DNA of 64,000 nucleotides from an uncultured Fibrobacter sp. (GCF_947305105.1 NZ_CAMZCS010000006.1:1-64000); one strand, 5' to 3'; positions 17,986 to 26,588 are shown, counted from the first letter of the stretch. Program-made: numbers and translations. The notes: generated by a model from the letters alone, not told the origin.

Positions 17986-18762
17986 ATGATTCTCGCCCCG
18001 TTTCAGCGCGTTTTAGCTGTATTTTCTGCCAAGGCATCTACCGTTCTTGCACTCGCATTCTTTGTCACCGTTTTCGCCCCCAACACCGAAGCCCGCGTTG
18101 ACCCCACGGCCGCTCCGCAGCATTACAACTACCGCGATGCAAGCAAACAGCTGCGCCGCGTATACTACGGGGACCTGCAAGAGACTCTCTACTGTGGCTG
18201 CAAATACGACGACAAGAAAAACGTCGACTTTTCAAGTTGCGACTTCAAGCCGCGCGAAAACCCGAACCGCAAAAGTTTCAAGCGCGCCGAAAAAATCGAA
18301 TGGGAACACATGGTCACGGCCCACAACATGGGGCACTTCCGCCCCTGCTGGAAGGACGGAGGCCGCAAGAACTGCAGCACCAACGACACGACGTTCAAGT
18401 TGATGGAAGGCGACATGCACAACCTCTACCCCGCCATCGGCGAGGTGAACGGTGACCGCAGCAACTTCATGTACAGCCAGTGGACTAACGATCCCGTTCC
18501 AATGTACGGTGGCTGCAAGACCATCGTCGACTTCAAAGACAAGAAAGTGCAGCCCCGCGAGGAGGCCCGCGGCATTGTCGCACGGGCGAGTTTCTACATG
18601 GAAAAGACATACGGAGTTAGTTTATCCAAACAGGACCGCAAGTTATTCGAGGCATGGGACAAGATGTACCCCGTCACCGAGAAGGAATGTGAGCGCGACC
18701 GACGCATTTTCAAGGTGCAAGGCGACCATAATCCGTTCGTTTACGAGAAATGCCCCAAATAA
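17986..18762 (+). CDS. Secreted endonuclease I family nuclease
   Basis: 258 residues of the EndA/Dns endonuclease I family, periplasmic or extracellular nucleases cutting double-stranded DNA (some also RNA). After a signal peptide (about residues 1-36, ending near NTEA) come the family motifs EWEHMVTAHNMG with the catalytic His, GGRKNC, the metal-site segment MEGDMHNLYPAIGEVNGDRS, and FYMEKTYG. Six or more Cys suggest disulfides. The gene stands alone; TATATTTA at 17947-17954 may be its -7 box. Likely role: use of extracellular DNA as a nutrient. Confidence 0.92.
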   Translation: MILAPFQRVLAVFSAKASTVLALAFFVTVFAPNTEARVDPTAAPQHYNYRDASKQLRRVYYGDLQETLYCGCKYDDKKNVDFSSCDFKPRENPNRKSFKRAEKIEWEHMVTAHNMGHFRPCWKDGGRKNCSTNDTTFKLMEGDMHNLYPAIGEVNGDRSNFMYSQWTNDPVPMYGGCKTIVDFKDKKVQPREEARGIVARASFYMEKTYGVSLSKQDRKLFEAWDKMYPVTEKECERDRRIFKVQGDHNPFVYEKCPK

Positions 18763-18870
18763 CGTACTTCTGAAAGGAATGAGGATAGCGGAATGTGTCC
18801 TTTTTCACAGGCAAGGGCATTTTTTGCTTTTTCTGCCTCATTTTAAACCACACGGCGAGAAATAATCATA

Positions 18871-18878
18871 TATATTTG
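18871..18878 (+). promoter_or_regulatory. TAnnTTTG -7 box before the beta-helix gene
   Basis: TATATTTG ends 4 nt before a long inverted repeat, so the transcript would begin with that hairpin. Confidence 0.5.
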
Positions 18879-18882
18879 TTAA

Positions 18883-18954
18883 GGCCACCTCTAAAAATTG
18901 CTTTGATAAAGAAAATTTGAGCGAGACCGAGTGCAGGCATTTTTAGAGGGGGCC
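18883..18954 (+). promoter_or_regulatory. Long 5' leader hairpin
   Basis: The 16-nt arms 18883-18898 and 18939-18954 are complementary at 15 of 16 positions, around a 40-nt loop. The hairpin lies between the -7 box and the start codon at 18984. It may protect the mRNA 5' end, or the whole 72 bp may be a dispersed palindromic element; no second copy is seen in this window. Confidence 0.6.
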
Positions 18955-18983
18955 GGAAGAATAGTTCATAATACGAGGTTTTT

Positions 18984-21900
18984 ATGCGTCGTGTCTTTTT
19001 GGCGTTTGTATTTTGCTTTTTTGGTGCTGCACTAGCGCAGGTGGAATTTCCTATTGGCTCCACCGTGGTGAACGTAACCAAGCCGCCCTACAAGGCTAAA
19101 GGCGACGGCAAGACCGACGATACGCAGGCCATCCAGCAAGCCCTGGACGACCACCCTAACGGCGACTACATTATCTACCTCCCCCACGGAATCTACAGGA
19201 TAACCGGGCGACTCGTCTGGCCGCAGGCCGACAAGCCCGCCGACTCCTACAACCGCACCATTCTCCAAGGGCAGAGCATGGGCGGTACCATTTTGCAGTT
19301 GGACAACCGCTGCGAAGGCTTTGACAATCCCGATGCCCCGCGCGCCATGATTTACACCGGCACGGGCCCCGAACTCAGGCGCCGCAACGCCATCCGCGAC
19401 ATGACCATCCGCACTGGAAAGGGAAACCCCGGCGCTATCGGTATTCGCTTCCTCGCCAACGAACAAGGCACCATCAAGAACGTGAAAGTCTATTCCAACG
19501 ACAGCTCGGGCGTGTACGGCATCGACATGGGCTATGCCGAAACGATGGGCCCACTCATGGTGAAAAACGTCGAAGTCCGCGGGTTCAACGTGGGTACTTA
19601 CATCGGGGGCAAAGTCAACGGCGTCACCCTCGAGCATCTGACTCTTGGCGGGCAGCGCAAATACGGCCTCGAGGTGGACAACCAATCCGTCGCCGCACGC
19701 GGGCTTAGATTCAGGGGATCCGTCCCTGCCGTTTACAGCCATGGCAAAGGCGCTTCGCTCACCCTCGTCGACGCGACTCTGGAATTCGTCAAGGAACGGA
19801 ATGCCAAACAGGCGACAGCCATCGTGAACGAGAGCCAGTTGTTCGCCCGTTCCGTCATGATCAGCAAGTTCCACACCAAGATTCGCAGTTCGCTTAAAGG
19901 CTACGGCGAAGGCATCATCGGTAGCGAGATTATCGAATTCTTTACGCAGCCCATCAAGAAACTTTGCTCCAGCCCGAGCCAGTCTATGCGCATCCCGGTA
20001 GCAGAAACTCCGGATTACGCCGAACAGAAGGCCGACTCCTGGATAACCATTGCCGGTGACTACGGCGGAAAGATGAACAGCGGTTCCGACGACGCCAAGG
20101 CCATTCAGGAGGCCATCGACGATGGCGCAGAAACCATCTACTTCCCGCCCGGAGGCCGCTGGACCATCAACCGCGACATTTACATCCGCAAGCGCGTCCG
20201 CCGCATTCTCGGTACAGAGGCCCGCATCGACGGTCGAGGCAAGTTCATCATCGAAGATGGCGCATTCAACGAAATTACTATCGAAAGATTCTCCGAGTTC
20301 GGCAGTGGCATCATCCACAAGAGCAAGCGCGCGGTACTGCTCAAGGATATCACGCTCAAGTCTTACGAATCCGCCGAAACTGGAGCCGGCGAAGTGTTCA
20401 TGGAAGACGTATCCATCGGGACCATCCAGCTGAATTACCAGAAACTGTGGGGCCGCCAGGTGACCATGACTGGCGACACGAAGGGCCCCAAGATTCAGAA
20501 CAATGGTGGAACCATCTGGATTCTCGGCCTGACCGCGAAGGATGGAAACACCGTACTGCAAAACTTCAACAAGGCATCGGCTGAACTCGCCGGCGTACAC
20601 GTCATTGCAAGCGACAAGGCGAAAAACCGCCCGATGTTCATCAACGACAACTCGAACCTTTCTATCGAAGGGCTCCGCGAAACACTCGTCAAGGGCAACC
20701 CCTACCTGAAGATTGTAGAAGAGTCCAGGCAAGGTTCAGCCATCTACTCGCTCGAGGGCAAAGAACTCCAACACAACCCGACCGGTGGCGTGATGCTCCC
20801 GCTGTATGTCGGCTATGCGCCCAAGAGCGGAGCGAACGAAAAGCCCAAAGTCAAGGTTGAAAAAGAAATCATCCTGTTGCAACAGAACCAAATCCGCATG
20901 AAAGGCTCCGTCGAAGACGACGGACGCGGTGACGGACTTTGCAAAATCCCCGCAGTCTGGCGCAAGGCGACCGGCCCAGGCAGGGCCACCTTCTCCGACA
21001 GCACGGAATACGAGACCGACCTCTCGTTCACGGCAAGCGGACGCTACAACGTAATCTTCACGGCAAACGACGGCTACCAGGACGGAGCCGACACCAGCCG
21101 CATCTACGTGTTCGACAGGAAGTACACTACGCTCGACAACAGCGGCGACGGAATCCCGAGCGGGCGTGGCCAGGATGCCTGGATTTCGGAATTCGACAAC
21201 TACAGCCCGCATAACTACGATACGACTCTTTGCGCCTCCACCCTCCCGGGCAAGGCCGGCAAGATTTACCTCAAGTTCGACCTCTCCGCGTTGCCCGGCC
21301 CGCTGTTCGACGCAGGCCTCAAACTGGACTACATCGCAGACTCCATCAAGAAGCCCATCTCGTTCAACATTTTCGGCCTCAAGGAAACATCCAAAGACAT
21401 GGATTTCGGCGAGAGCAAGTTGAGCGTGGACTGGAGCGAAGCAGACATCACGTGGGACAACGCCCCGGCCAACGACCCCAAGAAGGCAGGCGGCCAGTTC
21501 AACATCCGCAAGAATTCCGGCGGTGGCGTGGACACCAAGTATGCAGACTACCTGGGCACCATCACCATCAACCCGAAGTCCCCGCTGGGAGCGTTCCTCC
21601 GCACCCCGAACTTCACGGAATTCTTCAAGCGCAAGCACGCCTCTGGGCTTTATACAATCATCCTTACAAGCGTCGATGCCGGAGAATACTTCATCAAGTC
21701 GAAGTCGGCCGGCAAGAACGCCGCTCCGGCCCTTTACGTGAGCTACTTTGACAACACGCGCTCTATCGGCGGTGACGCAATGGACGGCGGCTACCAGCTT
21801 TCCAAGGTGAATATCGACATCTATAACCTGGACTGCGATTTCGACCTGACCGTAGGTTATCCTCAATTCGTGCAGATTGAAATTCTCAACGAATTCGGCA

Positions 21901-22052
21901 AGAGGATGCTCACTGTTGCAGCGCGCGAACTCGCTGGCGAAAAGAAGACAAACTTCAAGTTCAAGGCCAAGGCATTCCCCACCGGGCGCTACACGCTCAA
22001 GGTTATCGGAGAAGCATTCACCGCCGAACAAAAATTTTACATCCTGAACTAA
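18984..22052 (+). CDS. Secreted double beta-helix (pectate-lyase-3-like) protein
   Basis: 1022 residues with a signal peptide (FFGAALA). Two tandem right-handed beta-helix domains each begin with the Pectate_lyase_3/GH55-type signature: GDGKTDDTQAIQQAL (about residue 40) and GSDDAKAIQEAIDDG (about 365). An Ig-like segment (about 620-710) follows, then a DNRLRE-type beta-sandwich (about 715-925, YLKFDLSALPG) and a C-terminal beta domain (GRYTLKVIGE...KFYILN) resembling sorting domains. It probably binds or cleaves a plant cell-wall polysaccharide; the exact activity cannot be told. GAGG lies just before the ATG. It is followed 10 nt later by a lipoprotein gene. Confidence 0.82.
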   Translation: MRRVFLAFVFCFFGAALAQVEFPIGSTVVNVTKPPYKAKGDGKTDDTQAIQQALDDHPNGDYIIYLPHGIYRITGRLVWPQADKPADSYNRTILQGQSMGGTILQLDNRCEGFDNPDAPRAMIYTGTGPELRRRNAIRDMTIRTGKGNPGAIGIRFLANEQGTIKNVKVYSNDSSGVYGIDMGYAETMGPLMVKNVEVRGFNVGTYIGGKVNGVTLEHLTLGGQRKYGLEVDNQSVAARGLRFRGSVPAVYSHGKGASLTLVDATLEFVKERNAKQATAIVNESQLFARSVMISKFHTKIRSSLKGYGEGIIGSEIIEFFTQPIKKLCSSPSQSMRIPVAETPDYAEQKADSWITIAGDYGGKMNSGSDDAKAIQEAIDDGAETIYFPPGGRWTINRDIYIRKRVRRILGTEARIDGRGKFIIEDGAFNEITIERFSEFGSGIIHKSKRAVLLKDITLKSYESAETGAGEVFMEDVSIGTIQLNYQKLWGRQVTMTGDTKGPKIQNNGGTIWILGLTAKDGNTVLQNFNKASAELAGVHVIASDKAKNRPMFINDNSNLSIEGLRETLVKGNPYLKIVEESRQGSAIYSLEGKELQHNPTGGVMLPLYVGYAPKSGANEKPKVKVEKEIILLQQNQIRMKGSVEDDGRGDGLCKIPAVWRKATGPGRATFSDSTEYETDLSFTASGRYNVIFTANDGYQDGADTSRIYVFDRKYTTLDNSGDGIPSGRGQDAWISEFDNYSPHNYDTTLCASTLPGKAGKIYLKFDLSALPGPLFDAGLKLDYIADSIKKPISFNIFGLKETSKDMDFGESKLSVDWSEADITWDNAPANDPKKAGGQFNIRKNSGGGVDTKYADYLGTITINPKSPLGAFLRTPNFTEFFKRKHASGLYTIILTSVDAGEYFIKSKSAGKNAAPALYVSYFDNTRSIGGDAMDGGYQLSKVNIDIYNLDCDFDLTVGYPQFVQIEILNEFGKRMLTVAARELAGEKKTNFKFKAKAFPTGRYTLKVIGEAFTAEQKFYILN

Positions 22053-22062
22053 GGAAGATAAT

Positions 22063-23736
22063 ATGAAACTCTACAAGATTCTATTTGCCCTTTCCTTTGC
22101 CGCATTCTGTGCTGGTTGCGGCGACGACGACAGTTCTTCGGCATCCTCGGAAGAAGAAAGCAGTTCGTCCAGGATTGCCTCCTACAAGTCAAGTTCCTCG
22201 CTGAGCAACCGCGCGGACATCGCTTATAACGACACGCTGGAACTCGGCGATACCGTTGCGCTGGATTTCGAAATCCCGAAAAGCAAGAAGGACATTGACG
22301 AAGAGAGCGGCTACATCTACATCACCGATACGACAAAGTCCATCAGGCTGTTCCTCGGCGAGTTCGTCAAGGGGACACGTATCAATGTCCACATTGTGTC
22401 ATCGGGCATGAGCAAGGACACCATAAGAATCCAAAACGAAATCGGAGACGAGTTGAATACACTCAAACCCGTATGGAACGAATCCAAGAAAGATTCCGTT
22501 TTTGGCAACTACATGATTCCTGGTCACGATGGCAAGATGCAAGAAAATTCCTTTGTCGCATTCAGTGACGGTTTCTACTACATGGACGTGAAAGCCAAAT
22601 TCGAAAAGTCCTCGAGAATCCGCGCTTACGTCGGCATTGATTCAGCCTACTTTGTCTACACCGGCGAAGAAGACAGCATCCACATGGACCTGACAGACAC
22701 GATCCGCGGCATATTCACCATAGGCGAAGGGCCGAGCTCCGTGAAAGTTCTCTTCTCGGGCAACGAAGGTGTCAGCATCGCCCTAAATGCAGAAGGAAAA
22801 TCTATCGGCAAGTTCGAACTTTACGAACAGGACACGAGCCTCATCAGCAAGAACGATTCGACAATCGACGCCTTGCTGCTGCCCCGCGACACTACCGACT
22901 GGTCCATCAAGATTGTCCCGACCAAAGTCATCAGTTATCTCACCGGCCCTTACGCGACGTTCGAAATCGAATCCATCAGCCGTCCGCTCGATAAAGGCGA
23001 ATACTTCAGAAACCCCGATTCTATCAGTGTTCCGGGCGACACGCTTACCGTGGTGCGCCCGCGCAACGACCAGGCCAAGTACTACCTGTACCAAGAGCAA
23101 TACATCTGGCTTGCCGACCTCAATCCAGGGGATTCTATCGACGTGTTCCACTTTATGGAAGGTTACTGCGACAATCAGGTCACTTGCCCCGCAAGTTGCG
23201 AAATTCTGGACAGCAAGCGCAAGTCCGTCCAAGAAATCAGTTGCCTCTACGGGGGTAGTCTCAAGGTAACGAGCAAGATGACGAAGGGCGCCTACTACCT
23301 GCACTACGTCCGTACCGGCGACATCTACCCCACCGACGAAAGTCAGGTTCTCACACTCAAGACCTACATCCAGCAGCCGGGCCTCTTCAAGGAATTCAAA
23401 TTCTTCGACGAAGAAGAAGACGAAGTCTATGGAGAAAAAGCCTTACGTGCCAAAGTGGGCGACACACTCCGCTTCGAAAATTTCAAGTTCAGGACAATGC
23501 CCAAGGTGGCAAGCACCAACGTGCGCTGGTTCCTCTCCTGTGAAGACGTCCCCTACCTCGGGACATCTGCCTATATTGCCACGTTGAACAACTGCGAAGA
23601 CGAACTGGAAATCTACTCCAGCAGCTACCTCGTTGTCCAGGACAGCGCCTTCGGAAAGACCCCGCACATCATCGCGCAGAGCCTCGCCGACCCGACCGCC
23701 CGCGACACCCTGAGCCTCTCCATCAGCGAGAAATAG
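22063..23736 (+). CDS. Lipoprotein of unknown function, operon partner of the beta-helix protein
   Basis: 557 residues. The signal peptide ends in the lipobox FCAGC (Cys about 19) and is followed by a DDDSSSASSEEESSSS linker. The rest is beta-rich with repeated segments of bacterial pre-peptidase-like style (LELGDTVALDFEIP, DTLTVVRPRNDQAKYYLY, VGDTLRFENFKF). No enzyme motif is recognised. AAGGAAG precedes the ATG, and it starts 10 nt after the beta-helix gene and ends at a good terminator, so the two are co-expressed and may act together at the cell surface. Confidence 0.75.
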   Translation: MKLYKILFALSFAAFCAGCGDDDSSSASSEEESSSSRIASYKSSSSLSNRADIAYNDTLELGDTVALDFEIPKSKKDIDEESGYIYITDTTKSIRLFLGEFVKGTRINVHIVSSGMSKDTIRIQNEIGDELNTLKPVWNESKKDSVFGNYMIPGHDGKMQENSFVAFSDGFYYMDVKAKFEKSSRIRAYVGIDSAYFVYTGEEDSIHMDLTDTIRGIFTIGEGPSSVKVLFSGNEGVSIALNAEGKSIGKFELYEQDTSLISKNDSTIDALLLPRDTTDWSIKIVPTKVISYLTGPYATFEIESISRPLDKGEYFRNPDSISVPGDTLTVVRPRNDQAKYYLYQEQYIWLADLNPGDSIDVFHFMEGYCDNQVTCPASCEILDSKRKSVQEISCLYGGSLKVTSKMTKGAYYLHYVRTGDIYPTDESQVLTLKTYIQQPGLFKEFKFFDEEEDEVYGEKALRAKVGDTLRFENFKFRTMPKVASTNVRWFLSCEDVPYLGTSAYIATLNNCEDELEIYSSSYLVVQDSAFGKTPHIIAQSLADPTARDTLSLSISEK

Positions 23737-23770
23737 CCCAGGCAGCAAAAAAAAAACAGGAATTACCCCC

Positions 23771-23793
23771 AAAGGCGCCCCCGCGCCTTTTTT
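23771..23793 (+). terminator. Terminator of the beta-helix/lipoprotein operon
   Basis: AAAGGCGC, loop CCCC, GCGCCTTT, then further Ts. Confidence 0.9.
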
Positions 23794-23899
23794 CATTACC
23801 CCGAGCTGGGTCCCCATTCCCACAAATAAAAAGGATAAACAGCCCAGCATTCCTTACACATAGCGAGATATTCGTTAAGGTATAATGAAAAAGGGATAA

Positions 23900-24061
23900 C
23901 GTCACGAGAAAGGAGCGTCGGCCACAACCTTTTAAGGTGAGAGCCGCAGCCATACTTGTATGGCTATGGCCGAACCGTAAAGGTTGGCGTTTGCGCTGGG
24001 AAGGGGAGGGTGCAGGGAGGGGACCGTGCGGCCTTCGCCACTCCGAACAGGGTCCCCTCCC
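23900..24061. other. Structured gene-free segment of unknown nature
   Basis: The 500-nt gap before rpsD holds three nested or adjacent inverted repeats: AACCTTT (about 23928) with AAAGGTT (about 23981), an internal GCCATAC/GTATGGC hairpin (about 23950-23965), and a perfect 11-bp GC-rich pair at 24015-24025 and 24051-24061. None has a T-run right after the stem. It could be a small RNA or a dispersed palindromic element. No open frame is convincing. Confidence 0.4.
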
Positions 24062-24135
24062 GCATAAAATCAACAACGAATTAAGTTAAATAAGCGGATT
24101 TTCGCTAAATTGCGTCATCTCATCCCAGAAAAACA

Positions 24136-24165
24136 TTGAAATCCTAAAAAAATATGCTATCTTTG
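24136..24165 (+). promoter_or_regulatory. Promoter of rpsD
   Basis: TTG at 24136-24138, 19 nt, then TATCTTTG at 24158-24165. This matches the Bacteroidota primary-sigma consensus in both boxes and spacing. The start of transcription is expected near 24170. Confidence 0.7.
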
Positions 24166-24174
24166 TGGCCTAAT

Positions 24175-24236
24175 CTTGCAAGTCGTGCCAAGCTCTACCA
24201 ACTTGCAAGCAAAACCAAAGAGCTTCCTCTAAGAGG
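24175..24236 (+). promoter_or_regulatory. Candidate S4 autoregulatory pseudoknot leader of rpsD
   Basis: CTTGCAAG occurs at 24175-24182 and 24202-24209 and, being self-complementary, the copies can pair. AAGCTCT (24190-24196), inside that loop, is complementary to AGAGCTT (24219-24225), outside it, giving an H-type pseudoknot. Next to it CCTC-TAA-GAGG (24226-24236) pairs the Shine-Dalgarno GAGG, 5 nt before the ATG. Confidence 0.6.
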
Positions 24237-24241
24237 TATAT

Positions 24242-24847
24242 ATGTCCTCCTTCCGTGGACCAAAAGGTAAAGTAGCACGCTCTCTCGGCGTTGCCGTTTC
24301 TCAGAAGACTCAAAAGGCTCTCGACCGCCGCAACTTCGCTCCTGGCCAGCATGGTCAGAACCGCAAGAAGTCCGCTTCCGTGTACAAGCAGCAGCTCGTC
24401 GAAAAGCAGCGTCTTCGCTTCACCTACAACATTTCCGAAGCTCAGCTGGCCAAGGCTTACAAGGAAGCCAACCGCCGCGAAGGTTCTGCCGGTGATAACC
24501 TGATGATCCTGCTCGAAACCCGTCTGGACGCCCTCGTCTACCGCATGGGTTTTGCCCGCACGATTTTCGCTGCCCGTCAGTACGTCGCACACGGCCACTT
24601 CGCCGTGAACGGTGTCCGCAGCTTCTCCCCCAGCCGCCTCGTCAAGGCCGGCGACGTCATCAGCTTGCGCGAACGTTCCAAGGAACACGTGCAGATCAAG
24701 GAAGCCTTCGCGAACGCTCCCGAAGCTCCTGAATACCTGACCGTCGACAAGACCAAGATGGAAGGCACGCTCGTGAAGCTCCCGCTCCGCGAACAGATTC
24801 CGGTCAAGCTCGAAGAACAGCTCGTCGTGGAATACTACTCCAGGTAA
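24242..24847 (+). CDS. rpsD: 30S ribosomal protein S4
   Basis: 201 residues. S4 nucleates 16S rRNA folding in the small subunit and in several bacteria represses its own mRNA. Family motifs include NFAPGQHGQNRKK, an S4 RNA-binding domain (LETRLDALVYRMGFA, VNGVRSFSPSRLVKAGD) and the C-terminal REQIPVKLEEQLVVEYYSR. The zinc-type Cys motif is absent (C-minus form). It stands alone, away from the rpsM-rpsK-rpoA cluster where it is usually found, with its own promoter, structured leader and terminator. Confidence 0.97.
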   Translation: MSSFRGPKGKVARSLGVAVSQKTQKALDRRNFAPGQHGQNRKKSASVYKQQLVEKQRLRFTYNISEAQLAKAYKEANRREGSAGDNLMILLETRLDALVYRMGFARTIFAARQYVAHGHFAVNGVRSFSPSRLVKAGDVISLRERSKEHVQIKEAFANAPEAPEYLTVDKTKMEGTLVKLPLREQIPVKLEEQLVVEYYSR

Positions 24848-24868
24848 GCAATTCTTTAAAGTTTGTAG

Positions 24869-24896
24869 AAAGCGGAGCATCTTTGCTCCGCTTTTT
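24869..24896 (+). terminator. Terminator of rpsD
   Basis: An 11-bp stem AAAGCGGAGCA / TGCTCCGCTTT with a 4-nt loop, followed by Ts. Confidence 0.93.
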
Positions 24897-24914
24897 CTAT
24901 TTCCAATTTAGCCA

Positions 24915-24941
24915 ACGAAAAACCCACCTGCATTGCAGGTG
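24915..24941 (-). terminator. Terminator of the DUF4398-OmpA-Phd operon
   Basis: CACCTGC / GCAGGTG hairpin on the minus strand followed by GGTTTTT, downstream of the Phd-like gene. Confidence 0.75.
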
Positions 24942-24994
24942 AGTCGATTTTTAAGTTCGATTACGAGATGGCCGTAAAACAAGCCAGACGGGCG

Positions 24995-25198
24995 CTAGCG
25001 GTCTTCCCAAATGGCGTTGGGTAACTTGCCTATGTCGCGGAAGTCCAGACGGCCCGCGGAGGGGGCGTTTACGCCAACGACGCGGGCGAGCGGCTTGCCC
25101 GCGCGCTCAATGACGATTTCTTCGTCACGGAGCGCGACCTGGTTCAACAGGGAACCGAAGTTCTGCCGGGCTTCCATCGCCGTCACGACTTTAGCCAT
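24995..25198 (-). CDS. Phd/YefM-family antitoxin-like protein without an adjacent toxin
   Basis: 67 residues beginning MAKVVTAMEARQNFGSLLNQ, with EEIVIERAGKPLARVVG, the typical Phd/YefM DNA-binding N-terminal fold. These proteins usually repress their own operon and neutralise a Doc, YoeB or PIN toxin encoded downstream. No toxin frame follows; the next feature is a terminator. It starts 2 nt after the OmpA-family stop, and AGGAA for its ATG lies within the end of that gene, so it is translated from the OmpA transcript. It may be an orphan antitoxin or a recruited regulator. Confidence 0.85.
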   Translation of the reverse strand: MAKVVTAMEARQNFGSLLNQVALRDEEIVIERAGKPLARVVGVNAPSAGRLDFRDIGKLPNAIWEDR

Positions 25199-25200
25199 AG

Positions 25201-26202
25201 TTATTCCTTGGCCCCTTCGGCCTTGCCCTGGAGAGCCTTGTCCTGGATGACGAGGTCCACGCGGCGGTTCTTCTGGCGGCCTTCCTTGGTGCTGTTGTCG
25301 GCAATCGGCATAGTCATGCCAAGGCCCTTCGCCGTAAGGCGATTAGCATCGATACCCTGTTCTACGAGGAAGTTCATTACGTTGTCTGCACGCTGCTGGG
25401 AGAGTTTCATGTTGAACTCTTCGGAACCGGTGTTGTCGGTGTTACCTTCGATAGACACGTTGAACTGCTGGTACACAGAAAGGATACCCGCAACCTTGGC
25501 AAGGCTCGTCTTGAGGTCGGCCTTGAGGGTCGCCTGGTTCACATCGAACAAGATGTCGCTCATGGAGAGGATAATACCACGGGCATCCTTGGACACCTGG
25601 ATGAGCTTGGACTGGAGTTCGTTCAGTTTGTTCATAGCGTCCTTCTGGCGCTGTTCGGCCTTGGCGCGTTCTTCGGCAAGAGCCTTCTGCAAATCGGCCT
25701 CGCGTTCGCCAGCAGCCTTGAGGGCGGCTTCGTTGGCGGCAGCTTCAGCAGCGAACTTTTCCTGATTCTGCAACATTTCGGCCTGGAGCTTTGCCTCATG
25801 ATCCTTGAGGTCGCTCACCTTGCCAGTGTGAATCTGGTGCTGGATAGATTCAATGTCGCGAGCAGTAGCAGCGCGCTTGGCCCAGTTCTCGTCGATATGG
25901 TTACGGATAGCCTGCGTTTCGCCCTGGACCTTGACGATGTTCACGTAGAGCGAGCAAGCAGCAGAGAGCTGAAACGTCTTTTCGGAAGTGGCGTCATCTT
26001 CTTCGGCAGACTTGAGCGCCTTGGAAACACCCATCGCCTCGGCGAGGGAAATCTTGGCAGAAGTCGCATTTGCCGGAAGGCTTGCCTTGACAGAATTCAG
26101 GGCTGCATCGCAAACACTGGAAAGAGAAGTGCCCGTATCTTCGGCAGCAACGGACAGGCCAAACGAAAGGGCGATAGCGGAGAAAAACTTAAGAGATTTC
26201 AT
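25201..26202 (-). CDS. OmpA-family outer-membrane/peptidoglycan-binding protein
   Basis: 333 residues: signal peptide (LSFGLSVAA), an alpha-helical, probably coiled-coil middle (Ala/Glu/Lys-rich, about 100-215), and a C-terminal OmpA peptidoglycan-binding domain (about 220-320) with LFDVNQATLK, GNTDNTGSEEFNMKLSQQRA and KNRRVDLVI. The NTDNTG and R residues are those that grip diaminopimelate. It probably tethers envelope layers. Its ATG overlaps the stop of the upstream lipoprotein by 1 nt (TAATG), so the two are coupled. Confidence 0.92.
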   Translation of the reverse strand: MKSLKFFSAIALSFGLSVAAEDTGTSLSSVCDAALNSVKASLPANATSAKISLAEAMGVSKALKSAEEDDATSEKTFQLSAACSLYVNIVKVQGETQAIRNHIDENWAKRAATARDIESIQHQIHTGKVSDLKDHEAKLQAEMLQNQEKFAAEAAANEAALKAAGEREADLQKALAEERAKAEQRQKDAMNKLNELQSKLIQVSKDARGIILSMSDILFDVNQATLKADLKTSLAKVAGILSVYQQFNVSIEGNTDNTGSEEFNMKLSQQRADNVMNFLVEQGIDANRLTAKGLGMTMPIADNSTKEGRQKNRRVDLVIQDKALQGKAEGAKE

Positions 26203-26588
26203 TACTGCTTTCCTCCCTTGACTTCGTTATTCAAAATAGTCTGGTACTTGGCCTTGCGTTCGTTATCTTCGCGAAGTTCCTTTTCAAGAGCTTCGTCCTT
26301 CTTCTTCATTTCGTCGCGTTCGGCGGCATAAATGGCGAGTTTGTATTCAAGAGTACTCATATCGGCCATCACGACCGCTTCTTCTTCGTCGCCATTCGCA
26401 GCGAGAGTCTGGGCGGAATCAAGGTCGGCCTTTGCCTTTGCAACAGATGCAGCATTGACATTCGATTCAGCAGCAACAGCCTGGGTCATTTCGGCCTGGC
26501 CCAAAGAACGATCAACAGCTTGCTGATTGGAGGCGCAGCCGAACAAAACTAGTGCGGCAACCCCCATAGCGAGAGTACGAATATTCAT
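26202..26588 (-). CDS. DUF4398-type small lipoprotein
   Basis: 128 residues with the lipobox VLFGC (Cys18) and a helical body (about 45-115) with the Ala/Lys-rich pattern KAKADLDSAQTLAANGDEEEA, which fits the DUF4398 family. Such lipoproteins are commonly encoded just before an OmpA-domain protein, as here, and are thought to work with it in the envelope. First gene of a three-gene operon (DUF4398, OmpA, Phd-like) with 1-nt and 2-nt junctions. Confidence 0.8.
   Translation of the reverse strand: MNIRTLAMGVAALVLFGCASNQQAVDRSLGQAEMTQAVAAESNVNAASVAKAKADLDSAQTLAANGDEEEAVVMADMSTLEYKLAIYAAERDEMKKKDEALEKELREDNERKAKYQTILNNEVKGGKQ

Noticed and set aside
23723-24076. 117-codon minus-strand frame in the gap before rpsD
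   Set aside because: It runs across the terminator at 23771 and the GC-rich inverted repeats and has no ribosome site or family motif.
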